Position numbers and translations under genes: made by a program
The notes under the pieces: model-generated
Seen by the model: the letters and a program-made list of their open reading frames with translations, nothing else
The model's database searches: none
Told to the model about the DNA's origin: nothing
Source: Owenia fusiformis
Lineage: Eukaryota > Annelida > Polychaeta > Sabellida > Oweniidae
NCBI GenBank assembly: GCA_903813345.2
Contig: CAIIXF020000003.1
Coordinates: 2,446,109 to 2,510,108 of the forward strand
Direction of reading: 5' to 3'
Length of the DNA: 64,000 nt
Shown here: positions 45,311 through 57,531 of the stretch, one piece after another
How positions within the stretch are numbered: the first letter of the stretch is position 1
How the letters are laid out: each line of letters starts with the position of its first letter

Positions 45311-46091
45311 CCGTATTCTCTGTAATTACCGCCCACTCTCTAATAAGCGCCCACCCCGCTTCACAAAGTTCAAGAAACATCGAGGAATCAACAAGAATTG
45401 AAGAATATATCAGGAAAAAAATATTTCTCAAAATCCAGGAGCGGGCGATAATAGAGTACTTACCCTAAAACTGCTGTAAACACGACGCGTTTTGTAATTC
45501 TATGCATCCTCTCGATACATATCTATCGATGGGTGCTTCCCACACCATACCATGCTAATATTGTCTCCAAATAGTCCATAATGAATGAAGGAATTGTTCT
45601 TTATCGGCATTCAGAAATTTCAAAAGCTACTGCGCAGATGTTCTGCGCATGTCAAGGTCGTGAACTTTCTGGTTTCTTTTTAATGTTTCTCGACTTTTAC
45701 ACGACTTTTGCACGAATAATGATGATCTCTCATCAAATTAGAAATAATGTATAACTTTAGATCGATATCCAGCAGTCTCTAGTGGAAATATTGAAGGTAA
45801 TCGGCGATAATGACAAAGTCGGGCGTGCCGGAAATAAATTAGACATAGACGGGTCTTCAACCACTGGCAATATTGTCTAAGCGATCTTTACCGTATTCTC
45901 TCCAATAACAGCACTTGTCATATTATTATAAAAATATGTTGAAGAAAATGCATTCTTGTCAAGAAAAATTGCCATACATGAAATTCCTCGGGATTTCTGA
46001 TTTCTTTCATACATGGGCGCTTATTAGAATGGTCTAAATAATGTATTTTCAATTTTCTAAACGCCCTGGGCGCTAATTACAGAGAATACGG
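45311..46091. mobile_element. MITE family D, 781 bp, TA duplication
   Basis: CCGTATTCTCTGTAATTACC and GCTAATTACAGAGAATACGG are exact inverse complements over at least 18 bp, with TA at 45309-45310 and 46092-46093. A third, internal terminus-like sequence (CCGTATTCTCTCCAATAACAG at about 45892) suggests two merged elements. It is non-coding. Confidence 0.88.
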
Positions 46092-46324
46092 TATGTGTTT
46101 TTAGGTAGTCTTAGGCAAACCTTTTATTTGTAGCCTAACTATCCAATTTTTTGGGAAATTGTATTTTTTGTTATTTTAGAATAAAAAAAAGAAAAATATT
46201 CGCAGGTGTTCATATGTAATTCTATGGCAGATTAAAGAGACTGAAACATGTTCAGATGGATGTGTTCAGATTAGAGAGGTGTTCAGATTAGAGAAGTGTT
46301 TGGTTTTCATATTGGCGTCACAAA

Positions 46325-46440
46325 TGGTGACATGTTGTTATAGTCTCCATCTTTTTTTGTGGGTGGTGTCTGGCATTCAGTAGTCAGCGCTTGGAGTTTG
46401 GTATCTGTAACAAATGGCATGTTGTGACTGCATGTTAATG
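46325..46440. repeat. Dispersed repeat E, copy 1 of 3
   Basis: Shared pattern GGTGACAT.TTGTTAT, then a ...CAATCTGT..GTAACAAATGG stretch and GCATGTTAATG. The other copies are at about 49640-49795 and 61690-61805. Confidence 0.6.
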
Positions 46441-46458
46441 GCTTGTATAGGTTTTACT

Positions 46459-47690
46459 ATATATTCTAATTAGATTCTACTTAATCTTGAAGAAAATTCT
46501 ACAAAAATAAAACATCACATCCTGGTACTGACTCAATGGATGTATTTTTATGTTCTTATTGATAAGAAACAAGTAGATGAAATATGAATCATAAAGCCGG
46601 AAAGAATTTGAGTTATTATTAATTAGTAGATTAGCATGTATATACAACTGATAATCTTCTCTCTGCCACCTTATAACATATACCCCTCTAGCCAATTCGG
46701 AAGTTTAACTCCAAGCTGTTATAATCTCCTTGAATTGTCTCCTGTGGGAGAATCTAAGGAGATAATGAGGGAGAAAGTTCAAATTTGAGTTTTTTTGTTG
46801 ATCAAGTTATTGATATATGTGGTTTATGTCATTCAAAGGGCTAAATTTTGATTATGGTTTACCCTGAGAACTATCTATGGCTATCTATGCCTCTGAGTAC
46901 TATGAAATAATGTTACAAAGATTTAGTAGAAAAATCGGCTCTTTTGAAGAGGCAGGTCATTTGACTTGATTCTAACAAAGGGTCATATGTTATTGTTAAG
47001 GGATGTAAATGAGATACTGCATTAACAAAATAAATCTACTAATTTTTTTATATCAGTGATTGACTGTTTCTTCCTCTTTTGTATTTAGTTAAGTGCTAGA
47101 ACATTCAAATTAGGGTGATAACGAATTAGGAAACCTACAATGGAACAGTACTATTTTTTAATTTTCCTCAAATTTGACTTCAATTTTTGACATATTGTAA
47201 CGGAGATATTGAATTGAAAATTTTCGGAAATATAGAGAATAGAGTCCATTTACATTATCAGTTTTTCATTCGTTCCAGGCTTTGAAAATGAGTTCAAACA
47301 GACATGGGGTTTAACATGTAAACCTATGAGGAAAAAGACTGGTCCTTAACTTTTTTGAGGAGTATATTTGCAATGAAAGCAAGAAGTTGTCTTTGTATTC
47401 AGAGTTCTTTACTTGACAGAAAACTCCTAATTGCAAAGGATGTACATCCCACAATGGGAAAACTAGGAAAATGTTAAATTTTGGGATGGTTCTCAGAATT
47501 TCAGGAAAAGTCTCGCTTGGATCATGTCTCTGGTGATACCCCCCTCCTGCACCATCTCTTCTTAACCTGTATAATATTATGAATGGGGGGGGGGGTCGAA
47601 GAGAGGCAAGCTAGTGACACCTTTAAAAAAAAACCAGTTTCAATGATGTATCCAAAAGTTTCAGGCTAGTCTTGCATCAAAACATGTATA
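46459..47690. other. No gene recognised
   Basis: AT-rich sequence with an 11-nt G run at 47585. Small frames (46477-46695 minus) show no motif. Confidence 0.4.
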
Positions 47691-47754
47691 AGGGAGGATC
47701 TAGGAAGGTGTGAGGGAGGGGAAGGGTGTATGTTAGGGCTTTGATGCAAGATAA

Positions 47755-48720
47755 CTTTGTGGTCTAACTCTAAAATAATGCGACTTATTTGTATGAATGA
47801 CCTGAGTTGCCTTAAAAGTCACATTACATTGATAAATATCTCAACAATATTTGCTATATACCCCCCTCCCCTTCCCTCTATTGCTGGGACGAGAGAGGCT
47901 TGGGGAAGGGGTTGGTATCAGGATACGTTTGTGCTCTTTAAGTTTTGCTAGAGAATGTGGCGTTTATAGGAATGTGACTTATTTGCATTGATGACACATC
48001 AGTTGCCTAAATAGACATACATTTGTATTACTTGCTCCCAATGTTCCTTCTTCCTGGGAGTGGAGGGGCCTCAGGAAGGTTTTGGTATCAGGATAAGTTT
48101 GTGTCTCAGAGTTTTGCTAGAGAATGTGTGGTGTTTAAAAGTATGCAACTTATTTGTATGGATGACCTCAGCTCCCCACTTGAGTTGATGGACATTCCTT
48201 TGTAACATATGTGAAATATTCTAAAATAGGCACATTGATTAATCTTGGGATAACATTTTGTATCTGTACCCCCTCCCACCTATCCTTATACCCTCTACTA
48301 GAGATGTCACGGAACAAAAAAAATCGGAACGGTTCGGTTCGGAACATTTTGCTTCGGAACGGAACAATTTCGGAACGGTTCAGAACAGAGTGACTGCGTG
48401 TATAAGATTAAAATAAGTTGATCATCTAGGTCTATTTGGTAGCGAAATCTCTTCAAAACTCTTCAATGAGAAGGAGTGAAAAGAATGAACCTCTTTTGGT
48501 GCAAAATATTGAAAGAAAAATACTGTTTTGTGGCGAATTAAGGGCCAAAAGTTGTATATGGGTTAAATGTTCTTGTTCCAGAACCAAACCGAAATTCTCA
48601 ATTTGTGTTCTGTGTTCTGTTCCGAGGGCATAATTCCGCAGATCAGAACAAAATTGGGTATCCGTGACACCTCTACCCTCTATCCCTGGGAGAGAGTGGG
48701 GTCAGAGTGGGAATATGGCC
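47755..48720. repeat. Tandem array, unit about 175 bp, three copies, last one interrupted
   Basis: Repeated landmarks: GGTATCAGGATA (47911 and 48085), TTTTGCTAGAGAATGTG (47943 and 48112), and CCCTCTATTGCTGGGAC against CCCTCTAT/CCCTGGGAGAGAG. The third unit carries the hAT element at 48299-48675. Frames within the array are not genes. Confidence 0.75.
48299..48675. mobile_element. hAT-type MITE, 377 bp, 8-bp duplication
   Basis: Ends TAGAGATGTCACGGA and TCCGTGACACCTCTA, flanked by CCCTCTAC (48291-48298) and CCCTCTAT (48676-48683), an 8-bp duplication with one mismatch as expected for hAT elements. GGAACGG words form internal inverted repeats. It is non-coding. Confidence 0.85.
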
Positions 48721-49370
48721 TTATTAATACTCTATATTTTAATGTGCAGTTTTTCGTACATTATTTGTTCTGACTAGTCAGTGGCATTCATATTCGTATG
48801 TTTTATGTTTTTTTTACTAAAAAGTATTATTGAATTGTTTGTGTTTGTAATCATTTTTTATTTCCTTGTAACTTTTGCTTTCTATTCCAATAAAGTTTGG
48901 ACATGGTCCTGTGCTAAATGGCCAAGTATGTAACATCCCTGGACAAGTTACATTAGGGGTTGACTCAAAAAATAAATATTTTTTATTTAGGTTATTTTAA
49001 TAGCTCATTAATAGAGGTTGGGGGCATTGGTAAAGTCAACATTCTAAAGTAATATTGGGTAAAGTTGAATTTTTATTCCACAAGCTTTATTGAAGAGGGA
49101 GTAGTGTTACCTGCAAATGACCCAAATAGTGGTTGTTTGAGATGATCCCTCTGTGCATCCATTTGGTTAGCTTTGACCCGAGAATGTGTTATTTGGAGGC
49201 ATTTTTGGAGATAAACTGGACATTTATAAGTTTTAGTATCAATAAATATTTAGTAAGCTGTCAAATGTCATTCATGTTCTTTCATTAACTTTTATCTTGT
49301 AAATAAACATAGTGTATCAAAATATGTATTAATGTGCATTCTAAAATATGTACATGTACATTGTAACTTG
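48684..49370. other. No gene recognised
   Basis: AT-rich sequence without supported features. Confidence 0.4.
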
Positions 49371-49914
49371 TATATCTGAACAGTGGTCTTTTTAATTTGA
49401 ACACCCCTACCAGCATTTACAGTGATCTCCCCAGCATTTAAGCAAGTGGGTGCAGCACCCACCTGAGATTTTAAAAACAGGCTTGCACCCACCTGGGGTT
49501 TCATTTGCACCCACTTGAAAATGAGAATTATCATGTAAAATGGGCATATTCTGACCAATTTTGGACTGAATTGTGAAGATGAGAATTTTGCACTACTTGA
49601 GAAAAAATCCTGTGAAGAACACCAATTTATTTGTCATAACCACAAGTGTTGACATATTGTTATGGAAACTTGGTCACTAACTTTTTTTATGGACAGTGTT
49701 TGGAATTTCATGTTTGATGGTTGGTGTTCAGCAATCTGTTTTCAGCATCTGTCACAAATGACAGGTGGTGACATTTGCATGTTAACTGCCTAGTTGGGTG
49801 ATTTACCATGAACTTCTATGTTGCAAACCTTGAAATTTGAACACCTGCCAATCTGAACACCTGCCAATCTGAACTCCTTAAACGAGTAGTGTTCAGTTTA
49901 GACAAGTTTTACTG
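49371..49914. mobile_element. MITE family C copy with internal insertions
   Basis: The right end is GACAAGTTTTACTG preceded by CCAATCTGAACACCTGCC words. The left part carries ATCTGAACAGTGG and AATTTGAACACCCC. Inside are a CACCCACCTG-rich stretch (49440-49520) and repeat E copy 2 (49640-49795). The left terminus is not clear. Confidence 0.55.
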
Positions 49915-52900
49915 TACATCAAAATTATTGACTTCTTTTATACATACCTACATACACTAGTTTGTGTGTGGCTTATCTTTACATATTTTTTTCATTCAAA
50001 TGAAATAGATTTTCATGCTATATTGAAACTGTTTATTTTATTCCCAATTGTAATTCTACTTAGTTATTTCCTATTAGCTACTCTTGGATGTGTCAGTGTG
50101 TAGTACTAGCCCTTACAATAAATTTCACAATGATAACGTATTTCTGTTTATCTTGTATATTTCTAAAGGGTATAACTTTCTCAATCTTCAAAACTTTGAA
50201 ATAACATATTTCTGTGTTATTTTCATGTTAGATTTAATTAATCTGTGGATTTTGGCACTCATAATCAAAGATTAGGATCTTAAGATGATATCTTTTTTGC
50301 GATGGTTCACACTTTTGGCTGTCAAAAAGTTCACTAAGGATAAGGTCTCATTTAGAGTAAAAACACTTTCTGGTCTCAGGATTGAAATGCACAAATATGT
50401 AGTTGTCTGAAATTGTCAAAATATGGATAAAATTGAAAAGGACGGTAAGTTACATTATTTATTTTGTTAATATTGTTGCTAGAATTTATTTTAATATTTC
50501 AATATTTAACTCTATAATCTATACACAAATTGGTTACTTTTTGAGTAAGTACCATACAGTTATATACCAATCAGTAAATCACAAATTCATTAATTTAGGG
50601 AGATTGAAAGGTTTAGATAAGAATATGGGTCACAAACTAGAATGTATAGCTACTGGATTTACCTCTGGCCCTTGGTTAGATACAAATATTGACCTAGGGA
50701 TAATCCCAATATCCTGAACCTCATATAGAATAATATCTGTATTTGCCCAGAGGATTGTGCGAACCCTGTTTATAACAGAAAAATCTGCTTAGGTTCCAGA
50801 AACAATTTAATTTTTTTGAATTCTTGGGGAGAGTTTTGAACTTTAGATTTAGCTGTCAGTATCATTTTCGTTTCGTTATCTGATTTACTGATTTTGAACG
50901 TGAGTTACTCTCAATTTTGGCTTTTTACGTGACATGAAAGAATATTTTCTTCGCTTAATATATATTTTTCCGATTGAATTGTGATTTTGAGTTGATATGT
51001 ATTATTAACCTATTTGGCAATGGTGAATAATGTTTGTTTAAAATAACAGGTATTTGTATAAATGTATGTTTGAAGACAAACTTTTGAAAGTAATTCTTAC
51101 AATTAATATCTGGAAATATAACTGATCTAAGTTGTTATTGGGGATTTGACCCTTTTCGATAGTTTATTTTCACTTCTTAAAACGACCTAGCTTCATGAAC
51201 ATTTATGCATAGCCTCTGATCTTCAATTTTGACGTCAAGTGAAATGGCCACCAGCAGAGGAGACTGGGTTGCTGTAAAAATTGTCTTAGAGAGACTCTGA
51301 TAAATTAGAATGAGAAGACCCATTTTCTCAAGGGGGGGGGGGGGGTTAGGAAGGATTCCAGCGAAAGTTAAAACTTGATAATTTTGGCCCAAAATGGTGA
51401 AAAACTGCATGTTTGAAAGGATTTTTGCTATTGAGATGGGGGGGGGGGGGGGCTGAGGGGTTATGGCTTATGGACCGGATGAGTTATATTCCCTTTTTGA
51501 TGTATCAGGTGAAAACTGATGATAACTAGACCGGGAGTGACCTTTAAGTTTAATAATACCACACTGTCTTGCTAACAACACACAATGGTCAACCAAACCA
51601 TAGAAATTCAAAACATTTGAACTCAAAATTGAGTTTTTCTGAGGTTAATAGAAGAAAGTATGGTTAACAGAAGAAAGTATGGGAAATGGGGTATGACTAA
51701 TCGTGTGGTAGATGCTTTGAAGCACTTTAAGCAGGATGGAATAAGAGTTGTCTAAACTAGCACTAAACCACAAACATTTTTATTGGAATTATTTTATGTG
51801 AAACTTTACCCTTTGCCAGCTAATTGATTCATGTCAATTCAACACTCTTTATACGACAGGTAAACCTCAGTAGACTCACACAGCCAATCAGAGTCTGTGT
51901 TTGCTCAACAATACCAATTCTGGTATTAAAATTAAATAAATATACATATAATGGGATTTTATTTGTACTGATGCCCTTTTAGGGCCAAACGTACATCCAA
52001 CATACAATTTTCATTAACAGTAAAAATAGCGATAAAGTAAAGAAAATAGGATTACATTCTTCAAATGACATATAAAATATGTATGATGTGTGGTTTTGTA
52101 GGAGTTTCTAAATGATTGAATACTAAACTGTAAGATTTATCAAAAATTGTCAGAGCTTAGTTTTTTTCTGATGATGCTAGGGTAGTATACCTAATGCATA
52201 GTGTTTTACAGTCAGTAGATTATGCAAATTATAGTGGCGGGTCTGCTGCTAATTACACAGTCTTAATCTTATACAGAACTGACATTTCCGCTTATTGATC
52301 ACCTTTGTACCTTACTCATCTACATGGTGACCCCAAAAGTATAACTCCTTAATTTTGATATATATCTCAAATATGGTAGAATCGTCATAAATGAAATAAT
52401 CATGGGAAATCGTGATAAATTGCATGGACCATTTTGGTAAGGTGGACATAATTGTACCAAAAGGGTCGATGCCAGGCAAAAGAAGATCCTTCAAGAATGC
52501 TGGGAGCTAATCCTACTTGTTCTGTATCATTCATTTTCGACAAGTTACTACAGATGTAATTATTACAAGATGGTTCTACAAATTACTCACTGTCATATAT
52601 TGATTGAGCAATCATAAGGGATATTAACCAAAGGGAATTATTGTTACTAATCGTGATGTTAGATGATTTGGTGATTTACAGAGTTTCCCATTCAAATAGT
52701 TTGATTTCACTTAAAAGAGGGCTTCATCTCCCTAATGACTGACTATACCTAGACTACAGTCAGGTCAGAAAATGAGAAATTGCACAGTTGCCAAAGTTTC
52801 TAAATCTAAGAAACCTTTTAGTAGTTTGATTTCACATTTTTAAAAGAGACCTTCATCTACATAAAGTACCAGGTTTTGATACTTAGGATACATAAAGTAT

Positions 52901-53790
52901 AAATCATTTTAAATATAACATGTGAGATTTGGACAAAATTGCTGGCGAATTTGATCATATTCTTTATTTAGTATTGTATCCTTGCGTGGTGATTAACAAA
53001 TAGTAGAATGTTAGTTTGAATAAAATAGTATGTTTTTGTGGCGGGAATGTCAAGGGATACAAGACTTCGCTTGTCCCGTACTCCCGTCCCGAATCATGGA
53101 ATTATCATATTAAAGATATGTTGCTTTTGGGTGAGGGTGCTTGATTCTTCAAATAGGGCTTGATAAACTAAAAGAGGCAATTTGGGTCAGTATTAACTGG
53201 CAGTAAAATTCCTTAAGGGTTAAACATAGGGGTTTAGTATGAACTCATCCTTCATTCAAAGGACTTCATTTATTACTCAATTATGGAAAGAAGTAAAATA
53301 CCCTTGGACCAAGGATGGTACGAACTGTGAGTTATATTCTTTATGTAAAGTTAAACATGGGACCTCTCCTATTCTGTATTCTCTTTCAAGCCTTAGATAA
53401 AGACATGAAAGAGAGACTATTAGTTGTAGAGCACAAATCAATGACAGATGTGACGGTTTACTTAAACCACTGAAACAATGAAGCTCCAAGGTCAAAGTGA
53501 CATACTGTAAACAAAGAAATTTTCACATTTCACAATTTTGTTGTAAATTATCATTAAAGGAATTTCACATTTTCTGGATGAAAGTCTGAAATTTTCTGGC
53601 TGTTAAGACATAAAGGATAGTAGTTGAAGCACATATATTGGGTTTAATTCTAGGATTGTACTCGTAGGTCAGTTTTAGTTATTACAAGAAACAAGTTTAC
53701 AGTAAATCTCTGAGATCTGGAAATGAGTACATGGCATGCATATCTTAAGAGTGAACCTGTTTTCATTATGTTCCCAAAGTAGATGTTAAA
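49915..53790. other. About 3.9 kb with no gene recognised
   Basis: Two long G runs (14 nt at 51332 and 15 nt at 51438) lie in a duplicated context, each near an AATTTTGG/GGCC-poor repeat similar to the CAGGCCC family interior. Two copies of the AAAAGAG(G/A)(G/C)CTTCATC repeat are at 52690-52860. Small open frames have no motifs. Probably intergenic or intronic. Confidence 0.4.
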
Positions 53791-53910
53791 GTTCTAGAAT
53801 GCGAGTCTTGGAAGTAGATATACAGTTCTAGAATGCGAGTCTTCGAAGTAGATGTGTTCTAGAATGCGAGTCTTCGAAGTAGATGTACAGTTCTAGAATG
53901 CGAGTCTTCA
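53791..53910. repeat. Minisatellite, 31-34 bp unit, four copies
   Basis: GTTCTAGAATGCGAGTCTTC starts at 53791, 53825, 53856 and 53890, followed by GAAGTAGATGTACA. Confidence 0.93.
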
Positions 53911-53969
53911 CAATACTTTGTATTTCATATTATTTTGGCACTACAACAACAACAACAATTTAGGCACTA

Positions 53970-54095
53970 CAGTAAAACTTGTTTCATCTTGAACTTTGAC
54001 AAACTTAAAGTGTTTGTAGAAAGTGTTCATATTTTGAAAAGGGGATCAAAAAGTATTTACATCTTTAGGTGTTCAGATTCAAAGAGGTGTTTGCC
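53970..54095. mobile_element. MITE family C, copy with left end
   Basis: CAGTAAAACTTGTTTCATC follows TA. Inside are AAGTGTTCATATTTTGAAA and GGTGTTCAGATTCAAAGAGG. The right end has been lost. Confidence 0.65.
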
Positions 54096-54479
54096 AGGTA
54101 TATACGTTTTTATTGAATGATATTTATTGATTGAATTTTCCATATTGTTTTTAATTCAAAAACGTTTGATGTACATGTACCTAGTCTACCCCTTACTCCC
54201 CTATATTGTTTAAATAATACAAAATATCAAGTTTACATCTTTTATTTATGTAGAACTCTAAATATAAATAAATGTTCATGGTTTGCAATTATATTTTTCA
54301 TATGCTGATGATGGTATTTGCTGACTAACTGGTTATCTACTGAACATCTTCTGTTTATCCACTGAATAACAACTGGTTTTCCACTGAATATCTACACCAC
54401 ATGGATTAAAACCAATAGCAGTAAGTAATTTTTATTTTTTTATTTTATAATCATGCTATTTCAGTGCTTGCTTCATTAA

Positions 54480-54675
54480 AGCAGGAAGAAAATATCTCAT
54501 CATAAGTGCCAAAGGGAGAAAAGGGGGAAACTGGAAATCTAGCAAAAAAGCAAACTTTAAGTGTAAACCTGTCATAAGAAAAATAGACCCTGTATATTTC
54601 TAAACCATGATTTAATGTGAAAAGAAATAATGTCTAACACTCCCCCCCCTTCCCCATCCAATAGAGAGCCAATTC
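54480..54675. repeat. Dispersed repeat, copy 2 (shared with 19640-20190)
   Basis: AAAGCAAACTTTAAGTGTAA, CTGTCATAAGAAAAATAGAC and a C-rich tract followed by GAGAGCCAAT match the copy inside the 15-kb element. Confidence 0.65.
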
Positions 54676-55350
54676 AAATAGCCAACACAAAAACTTGTTT
54701 TTAATTACATCTTATATTGATAGATGGCAGCTTAGTTTAAGAAGTTACAAAGAATTTTGACAGAATGACTAGCTTCTTGCAATCCTCGTGTTTAGATTTC
54801 AAACTCTGCAACTCATGGATGAACTGTGTCATTTAAGATAATGTCTAGAAAATAGGATGAGTTCAGTATATTTTATTTATCTTATGTTTACTTTTGATCT
54901 TCAATCTATGGCTAATTGTTTATCTTTGCTATCTATTTAGTGTTCTTATCTTTATTGTATTTCCTTTATCATGTTTACCTACATGGATAAACTCAAAGGA
55001 TGGTATCTGTTGGGATAATTATGATATATATATATAGGGCATCTTGGATTTCCAAGGTATGATGTGTTCATATGAAAATCAAACTGTGGGAACTGAGTAC
55101 GTACATAGGGTACATACTAGTGATGCTAGTCTGTCTACAAGCCCCCCCCTCCCATGAGCAACTGAAAAGGGGAGGGGGGAGGAGTCCACTGTCTTAAGCA
55201 ACTTACATCAATAACAGGTGATTTTCTCAGGCTGCTTTTACCAAAATTGCCAGATTTGAAGATTTTGAAACTATAGCCTATTTCCATGTTAGATTTATAA
55301 TTTCTTATATTATGTTGGGGAGGGGGAGGTTAGTAAACACATGGGTTTTC
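54676..55350. other. No gene recognised
   Basis: AT-rich, with C and G runs near 55142 and 55165. No supported feature. Confidence 0.4.
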
Positions 55351-55566
55351 AACACTGGTGGATCCAGGGGGGGGGGGGCATTATTTGGCCTTTTTTGGGC
55401 CTTATTTTTAGCTCAGTTTTAAATCTTGGGCCAAATTATCAGAAATGGGCCTCAAATTTTCAAAATTTGGGCCCAATTTTTGGTTTTATTAAATTTTTTC
55501 TAGAGAATATTTGGTTCTGATTTGAAATGTGCCCCCCTCTTGTTAGCTTCTGGATCTGCCAGTGTT
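55351..55566. repeat. Dispersed repeat F, copy 2, both ends present
   Basis: AACACTGGTGGATCCAG, a 12-nt G run, then TTTTTTGGGCC-type words, ending CTGGATCTGCCAGTGTT. The ends are imperfect inverse complements, so this is a TIR element of 216 bp. Confidence 0.75.
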
Positions 55567-55829
55567 CTACGCAAGATTTTAGAAGAAATATTCAAGTAAA
55601 TTGAAAGTGAAAGTAATGAGTAATATTTTAGGATGGTTGGAGAAATGAAAGGATGTGAAGCAATCAGCATCTCATAAAGATGCAGTTAATATACAGTTAA
55701 ATAAAAACAAAAAAATTGTTCACTCTGATCACATGTTTTCCTTCAAAGTACAAGTTCTGATCTAGAGACACATTTTGATTGATCCAGAGATTGTAGGATT
55801 CTCTATTAGAAATTGCTGATTATATGCCA

Positions 55830-56010
55830 TGCTGAACACCTCTCTAATCTGAACACCTCTCAATATGAACACCTCTCAATACGAACACTTTCTCTCTTGA
55901 CCCCAATTTTATAATCTCCCATTGACTCCCATGTTAAAGAAACCTTGAAATGTGAATACCTGTTTTTCTGAACACTTTTGGCCAGTCCAAGTCCTGGCTT
56001 TCTGATTAGA
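55830..56010. mobile_element. MITE family C, diverged copy
   Basis: CTGAACACCTCTCTAATCTG, two further AACACCTCTCAATA words and CTGAACACTTTTGGCCAGTC. The termini are degraded. Confidence 0.6.
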
Positions 56011-56357
56011 CATGTTTTTATTTAGACATTTTGTACCCTAAACGCCTAGTCTAGTTATAAACAATGAGACGAAGCTCTTTTTAAGAAGCGAAACCAAACT
56101 AAAGTAGTAGGTAGCCATTTTGGATAAAGCATACTGAAGTACTTTTGTGCATTAAACCATGTGGTTTTAAAGTACAGAGGAAGTCATGGTTCATTTGCAA
56201 TAAGATCATATTTGAAATTTTTGGCAAGTTAACCTTATATTTATAAACATTATGGGGTTAGTTTACTTGACTAGATATATTACTGTGCGGACATGTACAT
56301 TGAGAAGGAACCTGCTTTTAATCACCACAAAAATGTAGAAGGTTCGGCAAAGTATTT

Positions 56358-56430
56358 ACTATGTACTGTAAAACTACTGTGTACTGTAAAACTACTGTGT
56401 ACTGTAAAACTACTGTATACTGTAAAACCT
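56358..56430. repeat. 18-bp tandem repeat, four copies
   Basis: TACTGTAAAACTACTGTG repeated with minor change. It accounts for the LLCTVK-repeat frame at 56293-56520, which is not a gene. Confidence 0.9.
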
Positions 56431-56521
56431 TTCACAGAGGGAGGGTATTTGTTGGTAGTTATTTACAGAGTGGGAGGAAAACTAGGGAGCAGAGTACTGG
56501 TTAACTGGAAGAAAGTTTGAT

Positions 56522-56540
56522 GGGGGGGGGGGGGGGGGGG
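56522..56540. repeat. 19-nt poly(G) tract
   Basis: The longest of sixteen G or C runs of at least 8 nt in 35-64 kb. Confidence 0.98.
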
Positions 56541-57344
56541 TATTGTCAGTTTGTTTATCAGTTAATGTCATATCTTAACATATCTCAAACATTCCATATT
56601 TTAGTTGCTTCATCGAATTTATTGAATTCTGTCAAAATGTGGTTGCTTGACTGTCAAAAAAGATTGATATGATACAAGATTTTTGCATGTATATTTAAGG
56701 TGACTGACCCTCGATTAAAAATGAAGACCATTTCATGAAAAAATGACATGCCACCACCCTGTAAAAAGCTGTTTGCCTCATTTGACAAAATTATGTAATA
56801 TTGAGATGTTTTGAGCAAAATGGGTAAAATATGGATTTGGCCCCCTTTTCAGATATATCATGGATGATAATGTCCCCTGGTTTTCTGTATCTATAACCTG
56901 GCATTGTGCTAAATAGAACATCCTCCAATCACAGGGCTTCAAAATCCAGAATATATTCTTTCTTTTTACCCCCTGCGATAAGCAGTTAGCATTTCCCTGA
57001 TTAAGAACTCGCAATCTGATTGGCTGTCGCAATACTGCGACAGAAATCATGAATAAGTCATTGCGCATAAAAAGATCACGTGATTCAGTTTAATCGGGCG
57101 CTTCCAAATTGGTTATAGCAGGGGGGGGGGAAAGAAGGAGGTACGGATTCTGGATACCTGCTTAGGAGTATGTATATAGAATGGAAAACAACGATTGTGG
57201 ATGAGATGCAAGACTATTGAATGTTACAATTATTGGATATTTGTATGAATTCTCAAGTTTCTCTATAGGTCTATTTCTCAACCATGTACTAGAAAGAGGA
57301 GTTTGGGTGGGGGGGGGGCACTAAAAGACGTAATCCAGGACTCT

Positions 57345-57531
57345 ACATGAACACCATATACAGGAACACCTGTCAAATCTGAACATCACTTATACTGGCT
57401 TAAAGTGTTCAGATTTGAAGGTGTTCACATTTTAAGGTTTTCAACAAGGAAGTCTTAATAATGACAGGTTAAAAATGTGAAAAGAGAGGTGTTCAGAATA
57501 AAGAGGTGTTCATATTATACAGGTTTTACTG
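57345..57531. mobile_element. MITE family C copy
   Basis: TGTCAAATCTGAACATC, AAGTGTTCAGATTTGAAGG, GGTGTTCAGAATAAAGAGG and the right end ACAGGTTTTACTG (57519-57531). The left terminus is diverged. Confidence 0.7.

Larger units (their letters stand above)
45262..46458. mobile_element. MITE family C copy, interrupted by element D
   Basis: The left part, CAGTGAAACATGTCTAATCCG, stops at TGTTCATA (45310). The right part resumes after 46091 and carries the family words GTGTTCAGATTAGAGAGGTG, ending in TAGGTTTTACTA. It also contains one copy of repeat E (about 46325-46440). Confidence 0.65.

Noticed and set aside
50403-50717. 104-codon frame
   Set aside because: AT-rich Ile/Phe/Tyr composition, no motif, no splice or promoter evidence.
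57005-57100. Inverted CCAAT, ATCACGTGAT and CGCATAAAAAG as a promoter
   Set aside because: The motifs are suggestive, but no ATG, donor or coding exon follows within reach and a G run interrupts the region.
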